Made by a program: the position numbers and the translations under genes. Under the pieces are notes generated by a model. It made no database searches. It was not told where the DNA came from and saw only the letters and a program-made list of their open reading frames with translations. Of a stretch of 40,126 nt of DNA, positions 1 through 7,748 are shown piece after piece; the stretch's first letter is position 1, and each line of letters begins with the position of its first letter. The stretch is from a bacterium (lineage in GTDB: Bacteria > Latescibacterota > Latescibacteria > Latescibacterales > Latescibacteraceae): positions 69,768 to 109,893 of the forward strand of contig JAJFUH010000107.1 in NCBI GenBank assembly GCA_021372535.1, written 5' to 3'.

Positions 1-2027
1 AAAAGGAACTCCATGCGATTCCATTCAGCAGTCCCAATGTCGGCGAGGCGATCCGTCACCTTCCGGGTGTGAATGTCGGGTTCGGGAACCGTAACATACC
101 CGCATGGGTTCATCTCAGGGGAGCAGGAATTTTTTCCAGCCGCACTCTCTATCTGGTGGATGAACTACCTTTGTTCCACCCGATGCTCAATATCGCCACC
201 CACCCGTCGAATATGAGCGGTGTGGAGGTTTTGCTTGGACCCTCGTCTTCACTCTACGGCCCGAATGCCGCTGGAGGCGCGCTGAATGTCAAATCAAAGT
301 CTGGAGTTAATAATCAAGGTGTAAATGTCAATATGGGGTTGGGATCGTTCGGAACAACACGGCCTTCTGTCTCGATTGGTAAACAAATCCGTAACTGGGA
401 TGTGTACGTATCTTTCGCTCAAGACAAATCAGATGGATGGAAGCTGTTTTCCTTAGATAAAGCGCGCTACTTACACCAAGCGCTCCTTGCACTGGAAAAA
501 ACCGGTGGTACCGGGTATTACAGCAGCGTATCCATTGATGACAACTCGTATACGAACAATTATACGTATGGGAGAGTGGGATATCATAATCCTGAAAAGG
601 GGTACGGTTTTACAGCGGGTCTCCATTATATGGGGATGGATTACTACCCCGGCGCAAAGAACAAGACGGACGATGAGAAACGTATGGTTGGTACCGGAAA
701 ACTATATACACCAATTTCGAACATTGGTTTTGCTACATTTCGGTTCGGGTACCAGGAGATCAGCTATGAAGGGGTGAAGAGCACGACGGGTATGATTTCG
801 GTAGCAGATTCGCTCATCAACGGCCGGTTCGTGTATGCGGAAAAAGACAAGAACAACAGCTATGTCTACGATCCGACCGTCACCCGGTCGAGCGATTCGA
901 AACAGACCCGCGTTCCGCTCGATTTTCAGACTGACTGGTTCTTCATCCCCAACAACATGCTCACCGCAGGGCTCGGATATATCAAGGACACCGCCGATCA
1001 GCAAACATACGGTGTCAGCAAAAACGTCGTAGCAACAACTCCGACTTCTGATACGGTGTATGATGTCCTGCAATCCTCGTTTTACCTTCAGGACCAGTAT
1101 AAGATGCTGAACAACCGTCTTGTTTTCCTTGCCGGTTTCCGTTATGATTCCTGGGAATACACGAATATTTACGATCTTACTTCCACCGACCAACATCCCG
1201 GTGATATTACAAAAAACACGAATACCTATCGCGCGGGAGTCAAATACTTACTCTCCAAACAGTTCTCCGTACGCGCTTCCGGAGGGACAGCGTTCTATCC
1301 GGGGATGGCATCCTTTTTCTTCAAGAACTCCCGTAGCGGATCGACCTGGTCCGAACCAAATCCTGATCTGAAGCCGGAACGCACAAAAATGGTGGATGCA
1401 GGTTTGGATTATACGGACCAAGCGCGTGGAATTCAGGCATCCATTACCCCGTACATCGGACGTATAAGCGATTTTATGACCTATCGTTACGACCAGCATC
1501 CCGACAGCGTGAACATCCAGATCGTCCGCCGGTATAACGCCGGCGCGGTGAACATCCGCGGAGTCGAACTCGGTTTCAGGCAGGCGGTCACTCGCGAAGT
1601 GAACTATTATGTGAACTATACGTATAACCACTCCCGTATCGACGATGCGGTTGATGATCCGACCACAAAAACCGTGGACGAACGTATCCAGCAGGGGAAA
1701 CAGCTGGCGAACGCCCCCGATCACTCCTTCAACTTCGGAATCACATACGACAAGCCGTCCCTGGTAGGTGCGACACTCTCGGGACGTTATGTTTCGGAAC
1801 GGTTTTATAACGATGAAATCCAGCGGAGGACCATCGATTATTTCAAGATGGACCCGTATTTCGTCATGGATGTGAAAATATGGAAAAACCTCACGTTCTC
1901 GTCGCATACGGTTACCGCATCACTCGGTGTGGACAATCTGTTCGACACCGATTATGATGGCGAATTTTATTACACACCCGCCGGGCGGTTCGTTCAGTTC
2001 ACGGTTGGATATCATTTGAATATGTAA
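1..2027 (+). CDS. TonB-dependent outer-membrane receptor, 5' end missing
   Basis: The frame is open from base 3 to the stop at 2025-2027 (674 codons), so the start lies upstream of the window. The visible protein begins inside the plug domain: a segment reading GEAIRHLPGVNV, then VLLGPSSSLYGPNAAGGALN, the usual plug pattern before the barrel. The rest alternates aromatic and polar residues as in a 22-strand barrel, with TonB receptor landmarks such as LKPERTKMVDAGLDY and, near the end, GVDNLFDTDY. The last residue is Met rather than the common terminal Phe. The protein should carry a scarce ligand across the outer membrane using TonB energy. The ABC importer starting 85 bp downstream on the same strand suggests they share a substrate. 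The ligand cannot be read from the sequence; a siderophore, metallophore or corrinoid-like compound is possible. Confidence 0.93.
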   Translation, partial: KELHAIPFSSPNVGEAIRHLPGVNVGFGNRNIPAWVHLRGAGIFSSRTLYLVDELPLFHPMLNIATHPSNMSGVEVLLGPSSSLYGPNAAGGALNVKSKSGVNNQGVNVNMGLGSFGTTRPSVSIGKQIRNWDVYVSFAQDKSDGWKLFSLDKARYLHQALLALEKTGGTGYYSSVSIDDNSYTNNYTYGRVGYHNPEKGYGFTAGLHYMGMDYYPGAKNKTDDEKRMVGTGKLYTPISNIGFATFRFGYQEISYEGVKSTTGMISVADSLINGRFVYAEKDKNNSYVYDPTVTRSSDSKQTRVPLDFQTDWFFIPNNMLTAGLGYIKDTADQQTYGVSKNVVATTPTSDTVYDVLQSSFYLQDQYKMLNNRLVFLAGFRYDSWEYTNIYDLTSTDQHPGDITKNTNTYRAGVKYLLSKQFSVRASGGTAFYPGMASFFFKNSRSGSTWSEPNPDLKPERTKMVDAGLDYTDQARGIQASITPYIGRISDFMTYRYDQHPDSVNIQIVRRYNAGAVNIRGVELGFRQAVTREVNYYVNYTYNHSRIDDAVDDPTTKTVDERIQQGKQLANAPDHSFNFGITYDKPSLVGATLSGRYVSERFYNDEIQRRTIDYFKMDPYFVMDVKIWKNLTFSSHTVTASLGVDNLFDTDYDGEFYYTPAGRFVQFTVGYHLNM

Positions 2028-2055
2028 CAGTGGTGCCATTCATTTTTCCGCACAG

Positions 2056-2095
2056 AAGCGGGACGGCTGGAAAAATCGGTCATCCCGCTTTGTTT
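2056..2095 (+). terminator. Possible terminator or attenuator after the TonB receptor
   Basis: A perfect 8-bp stem (AAGCGGGA at 2056-2063, TCCCGCTT at 2083-2090) with a 19-nt loop is followed by TGTTT. It lies between the receptor stop and the first permease start, so it may reduce read-through rather than end transcription. The T run is short, hence moderate confidence. Confidence 0.4.
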
Positions 2096-2111
2096 ACATG
2101 GATAGGAATCT

Positions 2112-3038
2112 ATGCTTTTCAGGCTTTTGACATCTTTTTTCTCCATCGGGATTCTGACTGTCGTTTCATTTCTGGCAATTGAACTTGCCCCGGGAGACCC
2201 GGCGGAACTGATTCTGGGGAATGTATCCACCACCGTTCCCCGTGAAACGGTGGATCATATCCGGGCGTTTTACCACTTCAACCGCCCGCCTCTGATACGT
2301 TACCTCGAATGGGTCGGAGATGTCTTCCGGGGAGACTGGGGATACTCTCTCAAGAGCGGAAGGAAAGTAACCGCCGAATTGCTGGACAGGCTCCCGACAA
2401 CCCTGAAACTTTCCTTCGGATCGATTGTCCTTGCGGTAATAACAGGGGTTATTGTCGGTACCCTGAGCGTATTTCATGAAAACAAACCGCTCGATCATGT
2501 AATCCGGTGTATAACTGTTTTTGTCCTTTCACTTCCCTCTTTTCTGATCGGACTCCTGCTCCTGTATGTTTTTTCTTTTCGCGTGAACTGGACGCCACTT
2601 TACGGTTCGGGAAATATAGGCGGTCTGATATTACCCGTTCTCGCTCTGGGCATTGCTCAAGGTCTTTACTATGCAAGGTTGCTCAGGAACTCACTCATCG
2701 AATCCATCCATCGCGAGTATTTTTTGGCAGCCCTTGCCAAGGGATTACATTATCGAAAAGCTGTCATTCATCATGCCCTGAGGAATGCAATAACACCTCT
2801 CGTTTCGGTTATAGGGCTGCGCTTTGCCGGTCTGCTTGGAGGTGTGGTGATTATCGAGACGATCTTTTCGCTGCCCGGAATCGGTAGTTATATATTCGAG
2901 GCCATCGCGAGCAGGGACTATACGGTGATTCAGGGATATGTAGTGTGTGTAGGAACAGCCGTAGTGACCATGAATCTTCTGGCGGATCTTGCCCTCCGGC
3001 TCATCGACCCGCGAACAACAAAATCAAGGATTCACTGA
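2112..3038 (+). CDS. ABC transporter permease, DppB/NikB type
   Basis: This 308-aa protein is one inner-membrane permease of a peptide/nickel/opine-class importer. It has an N-terminal membrane segment followed by LAPGDPAELI, which is typical of DppB/NikB/OppB proteins, then about five further hydrophobic spans. The EAA loop that contacts the ATPase is clear near residues 203-232 (EYFLAALAKGL, then RNAITPL). The length is normal for the family. An AGGAA element precedes the ATG. The next permease begins 3 bp after the stop, so the pair is co-translated. The family assignment is firm; the substrate is not known. Confidence 0.93.
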   Translation: MLFRLLTSFFSIGILTVVSFLAIELAPGDPAELILGNVSTTVPRETVDHIRAFYHFNRPPLIRYLEWVGDVFRGDWGYSLKSGRKVTAELLDRLPTTLKLSFGSIVLAVITGVIVGTLSVFHENKPLDHVIRCITVFVLSLPSFLIGLLLLYVFSFRVNWTPLYGSGNIGGLILPVLALGIAQGLYYARLLRNSLIESIHREYFLAALAKGLHYRKAVIHHALRNAITPLVSVIGLRFAGLLGGVVIIETIFSLPGIGSYIFEAIASRDYTVIQGYVVCVGTAVVTMNLLADLALRLIDPRTTKSRIH

Positions 3039-3041
3039 TAC

Positions 3042-3908
3042 ATGAATGCTTCGCTCGTTTCGGGAATTTTTATTCTCTTTTTCTTTCTGGCGGTCTGTGT
3101 CTTCGGTTTCGCGATTACGCCGTACCCTCCGTCCCTGACCGATTACGGGAATATCTTTCAAAATCCGTCCATCCACCATCTTTGCGGCACCGATCATCTC
3201 GGCAGGGATGTGCTGAGCCGTCTGCTCATCGGAACGAGAACGACCCTCGTCCTCGCGATCGGTATTGCGCTCATCAACATCCTCATCGCTCTGTTTGTTG
3301 GGTCTGCTTCCGGATTCTTCGGGGGAAAGCTCGACACGTTCATCATGCGGCTGGTGGACAGTCTTATCGCCTTGCCGGGCTTTCTTCTGGCAATCTGTTT
3401 TCTCGGCATATTCGGGGGAGGTGTAAAAAACCTTGTGGTGTTCCTCGTTCTTACCGGATGGGCGGGGCTGTCGAGAATAATCCGCAACGAGGTAATCGTC
3501 GTCAAGAACATGGATTTCATCATTTCCAACATTTCTCTCGGCTTCGGCACATTCCGAATCATCCGGAGACATATTCTTCCCCATATCATACCCTCGCTTC
3601 TCATCATTTTCATTATGACGATGACAGGAGAGTTGTTCTCTATCGTCTCATTGAGCTTCCTCGGTCTGGGTATTTCACCCCAGATACCCGAGTGGGGAGC
3701 CATTCTGAATGACGCTCGTCCGTATTTCCTGTCCTCACCCGGACTCCTCGTTTTCCCGACACTTTTCGTTTTTTTCGCGGTTCTCGGACTCCACTTTCTT
3801 GCCGACGGTGTACGGGAATACATGGACAGAAAAAAGATTCTCATCGAGATGGAAGAAAACGGCCGCTTGTTCCGTGTCGATGAAGCCCCCATCGGAGACT
3901 CCCAATGA
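3042..3908 (+). CDS. ABC transporter permease, DppC/NikC type
   Basis: This 288-aa second permease carries the DppC-family signature GTDHLGRDVLSRL near residues 47-59, several membrane spans and an EAA-like loop (ISNISLGFGTFRIIRRHILP). The segment SLSFLGLGISPQIPEWG is also characteristic of DppC/NikC C-terminal halves. It pairs with the upstream permease to form the channel. Its last codons overlap the start of the binding-protein gene in an ATGA arrangement, showing translational coupling. Confidence 0.93.
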   Translation: MNASLVSGIFILFFFLAVCVFGFAITPYPPSLTDYGNIFQNPSIHHLCGTDHLGRDVLSRLLIGTRTTLVLAIGIALINILIALFVGSASGFFGGKLDTFIMRLVDSLIALPGFLLAICFLGIFGGGVKNLVVFLVLTGWAGLSRIIRNEVIVVKNMDFIISNISLGFGTFRIIRRHILPHIIPSLLIIFIMTMTGELFSIVSLSFLGLGISPQIPEWGAILNDARPYFLSSPGLLVFPTLFVFFAVLGLHFLADGVREYMDRKKILIEMEENGRLFRVDEAPIGDSQ

Positions 3909-5416
3909 ACCTTCGCGTTCCTTGCGCCCTCGCCCTCGCGTTTCTCTGTGTCTTTGGAGCCTGTTCGCCTCATTCTGAAAAGGGGAACCGGCTCGTTATC
4001 GGCGTCGGCGGCTCGCTCAATCTGGGAACGAACAATCCCGTATACATCCAGAGGAACGCCAATGTCTGGGAAACGTTTTCCCGGCTTGACGATTCCTATA
4101 AACCGCAGCCGCTCCTCGCGGAATCATGGAGTTCCGGGGAGAACGGGACCGTGTGGACGATGCGTCTGCGCCGGGATGTCGTGTTTCATAACGGCGACTC
4201 ATTAGATGCCTCACTTGCCATTGCCAATATCCGCCGGTTCAAAGACCACCCCGAATTCGATTACTATGGTGTTTATACGTATCTCGATTCGATATATACT
4301 CAGGATAATTATACCATCATCCTTGCATTTTCACGTCCGTGCGTCGATCTCCCCAATAAAATAGGTCATTATTTCAGCGGGATTTTCAGCCCCGAATCGT
4401 TCGATGGCGAAGGGAAAATCTCCGCGCCCATAGGGTGCGGCCCCTATGAGTTCGTAAAAAGCGAAACGGGGAAATGCGACATGGTGAAGTCATTCGACCG
4501 TTATTTCGGCGGGAAACCCTATTTCGACACAGTCGAATTCCGGATCATCCCCGATCCCCTGGTACGAGTCATGGCGCTCATCCGGGGAGACATCGACATG
4601 ATCGCTCACCACGGCGGAGTTCTTCCCGAACACCTCAAACTCCTCCGGGGAAATTCAACTGTCGTTGTCGATTCCTGCGATATAGGGGTATCGCATTACC
4701 TCCTTTTCAACTGTGCGAGCGAGGCGTTCCGGGACCGTGAAAACAGGGTGGCGTTCTCGCTTCTTCTGAATCGGAAGGAGATGGTTGACTTGATCCTCCG
4801 GGGCAAGGGTATTCCCGCACACGATTATTTTGTCGGGTCGATCAGTACATGGGACAGGGCGCGATTCCCGGAAATACCCGACACATCCATGATCGCCTCC
4901 GCTTCCGCCATGTTCCGGAACAAACCGATCACCCTTGTTCTCGCGCAGGGCGACGTATCGAACTGGGGGTATAAACAGATAGCGGAATACCTGGCTGATT
5001 ATTACGGGAAACGGGGCATTGATATATCCATCGTTTCCCTTGAGGGGGGAGCCTGGCAGCGGGCGATACAGAAAGGCGATTATTCATTCACTCTCTATCC
5101 GCTGTCCATTCCGACGGGAACCCCGGAGCTCTTCATTCGCGCCCTGGCGTGCTCGCAGGGGCTCAAGGCCAGAAACACCGGCAACAGAACCCATTTTTCC
5201 TCGGCGGATGTCGATTCACTCGTGGAAAAAGCGGTAACAGCGCCATCGCTCGCACTCCGGGACAGCCTCTATAACCGGGTTCTTGACATCATGGCCCGCG
5301 AACAGCCTGTTGTGCCGTTGTACCATGAGCGGTATTATTATGCATATAAAAAGGGATTGAAGCACATCTCGCTCGATCCGTTTTTAAAACTCGATCTATC
5401 ACGCATATCACGGTGA
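3905..5416 (+). CDS. Extracytoplasmic solute-binding lipoprotein, SBP family 5
   Basis: The 503-aa protein starts with a short lipoprotein signal; the lipobox FGAC places the lipidated Cys at residue 20. The mature part follows SBP_bac_5 order: a lobe I start with LLAESWSSGENGTVWTMRL and VVFHNGDSLDA, a central AFSLLLNRKEMVDLILRG, and a C-terminal REQPVVPLYHERYYYAYKKG. This family delivers peptides, nickel complexes or opine metallophores to DppBC/NikBC permeases. The gene sits between permeases and ATPases instead of heading the operon. No residue pattern I can read fixes the ligand. It overlaps the upstream permease by 4 bp and the first ATPase follows 4 bp later. Confidence 0.92.
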   Translation: MNLRVPCALALAFLCVFGACSPHSEKGNRLVIGVGGSLNLGTNNPVYIQRNANVWETFSRLDDSYKPQPLLAESWSSGENGTVWTMRLRRDVVFHNGDSLDASLAIANIRRFKDHPEFDYYGVYTYLDSIYTQDNYTIILAFSRPCVDLPNKIGHYFSGIFSPESFDGEGKISAPIGCGPYEFVKSETGKCDMVKSFDRYFGGKPYFDTVEFRIIPDPLVRVMALIRGDIDMIAHHGGVLPEHLKLLRGNSTVVVDSCDIGVSHYLLFNCASEAFRDRENRVAFSLLLNRKEMVDLILRGKGIPAHDYFVGSISTWDRARFPEIPDTSMIASASAMFRNKPITLVLAQGDVSNWGYKQIAEYLADYYGKRGIDISIVSLEGGAWQRAIQKGDYSFTLYPLSIPTGTPELFIRALACSQGLKARNTGNRTHFSSADVDSLVEKAVTAPSLALRDSLYNRVLDIMAREQPVVPLYHERYYYAYKKGLKHISLDPFLKLDLSRISR

Positions 5417-5420
5417 ATGC

Positions 5421-6173
5421 ATGCTGGAAGTAACTGATCTTTCCGTTTCATTCGTAATGAAGAATGAAACTGTTCGGGCTGTCAGCTCGGTCTCCTTTGC
5501 TTTGGGGTATGGGGATAAAACGGCGGTAATTGGGGAAAGCGGGTGCGGAAAGACTGTGCTTGCCCTCGCAATGCTGAATCTGCTGCCTCAAACTGCCCGT
5601 GTCGACGGTTCGATCCGATTCAATGGAAAGGAACTCACTCTGGAATCCGAAGCAAGAACCGTGAGAGGCAGGGATATCGGCATGAGCTGGTCCAATGCCG
5701 AAAACTATTTCAATCCGATATATACGGTCGGAGAACAGATATCGGAAGCCTATCGTATTCATCACCCGTCAAGGAAAAAAGAGGCACGGGAGAAAACTCT
5801 CTCCCTGATGGAGAAATTGAATTTTCCACAGCCGGACAAGGTTTTCCGTTCCTACCCGCACCAGTTGAGCGGAGGGATGAACCAGCGCGCCATGATTGCC
5901 ATGAGCCTTATAAACGATCCCTCGCTGGTCATTATCGATGAGCCGACCCGGGGATTGGATGATCGCAACCGGGAAATGGTCATGGACACCATACATTCTC
6001 TGGGAAATATCTCGATTTTTCTCATCACCCATGATCTTTATCTTGCGGAACGTATTTCGAATTTCATCATGGTTATGCGGCAAGGGATCATCCTCGAAAC
6101 AGCAGCAAAAGAGGCGTTCTTTTCCTGCCCTCACCATCCGTACTCTATCGATTTGTTGCATTCTGTTCTATAA
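5421..6173 (+). CDS. ABC transporter ATP-binding protein, DppD/NikD type, with altered Q-loop
   Basis: This 250-aa ATPase has Walker A GESGCGKT (38-45), signature LSGGM (149-153), Walker B LVIIDE (169-174) and the switch His in ITHD (H204). The Q-loop region reads MSWSNAENYFNPIYTVGEQ where relatives usually have a FQDP-like motif before LNP; counting back from FNP puts Ser91 where the conserved Gln normally lies. The partner ATPase keeps its Gln. It should hydrolyse ATP at the inner face of the membrane to drive import. It is spaced 4 bp from the binding-protein gene and 24 bp from the second ATPase. The family is certain; the effect of the substitution is unknown. Confidence 0.92.
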   Translation: MLEVTDLSVSFVMKNETVRAVSSVSFALGYGDKTAVIGESGCGKTVLALAMLNLLPQTARVDGSIRFNGKELTLESEARTVRGRDIGMSWSNAENYFNPIYTVGEQISEAYRIHHPSRKKEAREKTLSLMEKLNFPQPDKVFRSYPHQLSGGMNQRAMIAMSLINDPSLVIIDEPTRGLDDRNREMVMDTIHSLGNISIFLITHDLYLAERISNFIMVMRQGIILETAAKEAFFSCPHHPYSIDLLHSVL

Positions 6174-6197
6174 AAAACGCTTAAACCGGCCGGAGCC

Positions 6198-6878
6198 ATG
6201 ACCGAACATCAGTGCATCATCGAGACCAGAAACCTCAGCGTTTTTCATTTTTCGGGCGCTGTACTCACCAAAAAACACTATGTGGTGAAGAATTTCACCA
6301 TGCATATTCATCACGGGGAAATCATCGGTCTGTCCGGCGAGAGCGGCTGCGGCAAGTCCACGCTCGGCAAGTCTATCCTCAATCTCATCCCGACCTGGGA
6401 GGGCGATATATACTGGAACGGTATAAATATCCGAAACAATGACCTTCGTCCGTACAGGCGCAATTACGGCTGGATGAGCCAGGAACCGTTTCTCATATTC
6501 AATCCGCGCCGTAAAATAATCGACTCGCTCGCGGAGACGCTCCTCGTTCATCATATGGCATATACCACCGATGAAACAATAACCGTTCTCGAACCTTTTC
6601 TGCGGAACATGTCCCTGGATAAAAATCTTCTCTCCCGGTATCCCTTCGAATTGAGCGGCGGACAGATACAGCGTCTCTCACTGTTGAGAGTTCTTTCCCT
6701 GCAACCCCGTTTCGTGGTGCTCGATGAACCTACATCATCGCTTGACCCCATCAGCCAGAAACAGATTGTCGAGCTTATCATGCACTACCATTCCGTCTTT
6801 AACATGGGCATCCTCTGGATATCTCATTCCGTCAGGTTTCTGGAGAAAAACGCTCATACCATTCATCGATTGGATTGA
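6198..6878 (+). CDS. ABC transporter ATP-binding protein, DppF/NikE type, short form
   Basis: The 226-aa protein carries Walker A GESGCGKS (47-54), an intact Q-loop (MSQEP, Gln95), signature LSGGQ (152-156), Walker B VVLDEP (Asp176, Glu177) and switch His210 in ISHS. It ends soon after the switch region and so lacks the C-terminal oligopeptide/dipeptide extension common in DppF/OppF proteins; this length fits NikE-like subunits. A GGAG ribosome site precedes the ATG. It is presumably the second half of a heterodimeric ATPase with the upstream gene. The methyltransferase start follows 3 bp after its stop. Confidence 0.92.
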   Translation: MTEHQCIIETRNLSVFHFSGAVLTKKHYVVKNFTMHIHHGEIIGLSGESGCGKSTLGKSILNLIPTWEGDIYWNGINIRNNDLRPYRRNYGWMSQEPFLIFNPRRKIIDSLAETLLVHHMAYTTDETITVLEPFLRNMSLDKNLLSRYPFELSGGQIQRLSLLRVLSLQPRFVVLDEPTSSLDPISQKQIVELIMHYHSVFNMGILWISHSVRFLEKNAHTIHRLD

Positions 6879-6881
6879 ACG

Positions 6882-7544
6882 ATGGATACCCTTTCGGCGA
6901 TACAGGCGATAAATCATGATTCGTATGGGAGAATTGCCTCTCTCTGGGATAGAACGGTCAAGGAGAACTACGATTTCGAATTGCATGAGCGATGCAGGAA
7001 CCTGTTCATCCGGCATCTGCCCGGAAAACGGATTCTTGAGGTGGGATGTGGCCTGGGATGGGACAGCCATTTTTTTTCGCTGGCCGGATACGATGTCACC
7101 GCCACCGATTTTCAGGAAGAATTCATTGCGCTGACCAAATCAAGGAATCCCGGTGTAAAGGCTCAGGTCATGGACATGACGATTCCGGCACACTTTCCCG
7201 AACCGTTTCATGGCATCTACGGATTCGCTTCTTTCCTCCATATTCCCCGCGAACAATCAGAAGAGACTTTAAAACGGCTGGCTGCCCTCCTGTGCGATAA
7301 CGGCGTCTTTTTTCTGCACCATGTCCGGTCGAACAAGGGGATCATTCGGTACACACAGCCCCGACTGCTCATCGATAATAATCCGGCGTACTGTTTTTGT
7401 CACTCTGAAGATGAAATGAAACAAATGCTTCTCAACGCAGGATTGTCTTCAATCCAGTTTACCGGATATTCGTCGGGGAAAAGCGGCGGTCTTTCTGAGG
7501 AATTGGGATTGTCTCCGTATCAGGTGCTATCCTTTAAAAAATAA
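6882..7544 (+). CDS. SAM-dependent class I methyltransferase
   Basis: This 220-aa cytoplasmic protein has the class I SAM-binding motif ILEVGCGLGWDS at residues 51-62, then VTATDFQEEFI, the acidic end of strand 2, and a YGFASFLHIPREQ segment at the motif IV position. It has no signal peptide or membrane span. Its start is 3 bp after the second ATPase stop, so it is the last gene of the importer operon. That placement suggests it modifies the imported molecule, or makes or recycles the ligand, but nothing in the sequence shows the acceptor. A stand-alone housekeeping methyltransferase cannot be excluded. Confidence 0.88.
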   Translation: MDTLSAIQAINHDSYGRIASLWDRTVKENYDFELHERCRNLFIRHLPGKRILEVGCGLGWDSHFFSLAGYDVTATDFQEEFIALTKSRNPGVKAQVMDMTIPAHFPEPFHGIYGFASFLHIPREQSEETLKRLAALLCDNGVFFLHHVRSNKGIIRYTQPRLLIDNNPAYCFCHSEDEMKQMLLNAGLSSIQFTGYSSGKSGGLSEELGLSPYQVLSFKK

Positions 7545-7635
7545 TCCGCTGCTGTTCCTGTATAAGTCGGTAATGGCAACTGAAACGATATGTATAATCC
7601 TTATTTTTATTCCAATCCGGAAAAGCGTGTTCGGT

Positions 7636-7670
7636 GTGGAGGTCGTCTGTTCAATCCCGACTATCTCCAC
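7636..7670. other. Hairpin between convergent genes
   Basis: GTGGAG (7636-7641) pairs with CTCCAC (7665-7670), and GTCG (7642-7645) with CGAC (7658-7661) across a 3-nt bulge. It lies in the 204-bp spacer between the convergent methyltransferase and CBM9/FGE-like genes, so a bidirectional stop is plausible. No T tract follows on either strand. Confidence 0.3.
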
Positions 7671-7748
7671 CAATGAAACAACAAGAACTGAGCAGTATTA
7701 TTCCGAATTCCCTGAATGTCCCCCAATAATTTGAAACCGACCCTGTCC

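Noticed and set aside
1-7544. Complete metallophore biosynthesis and export system
   Set aside because: Only uptake genes and one methyltransferase are visible; no synthase, opine dehydrogenase or exporter lies in the window.
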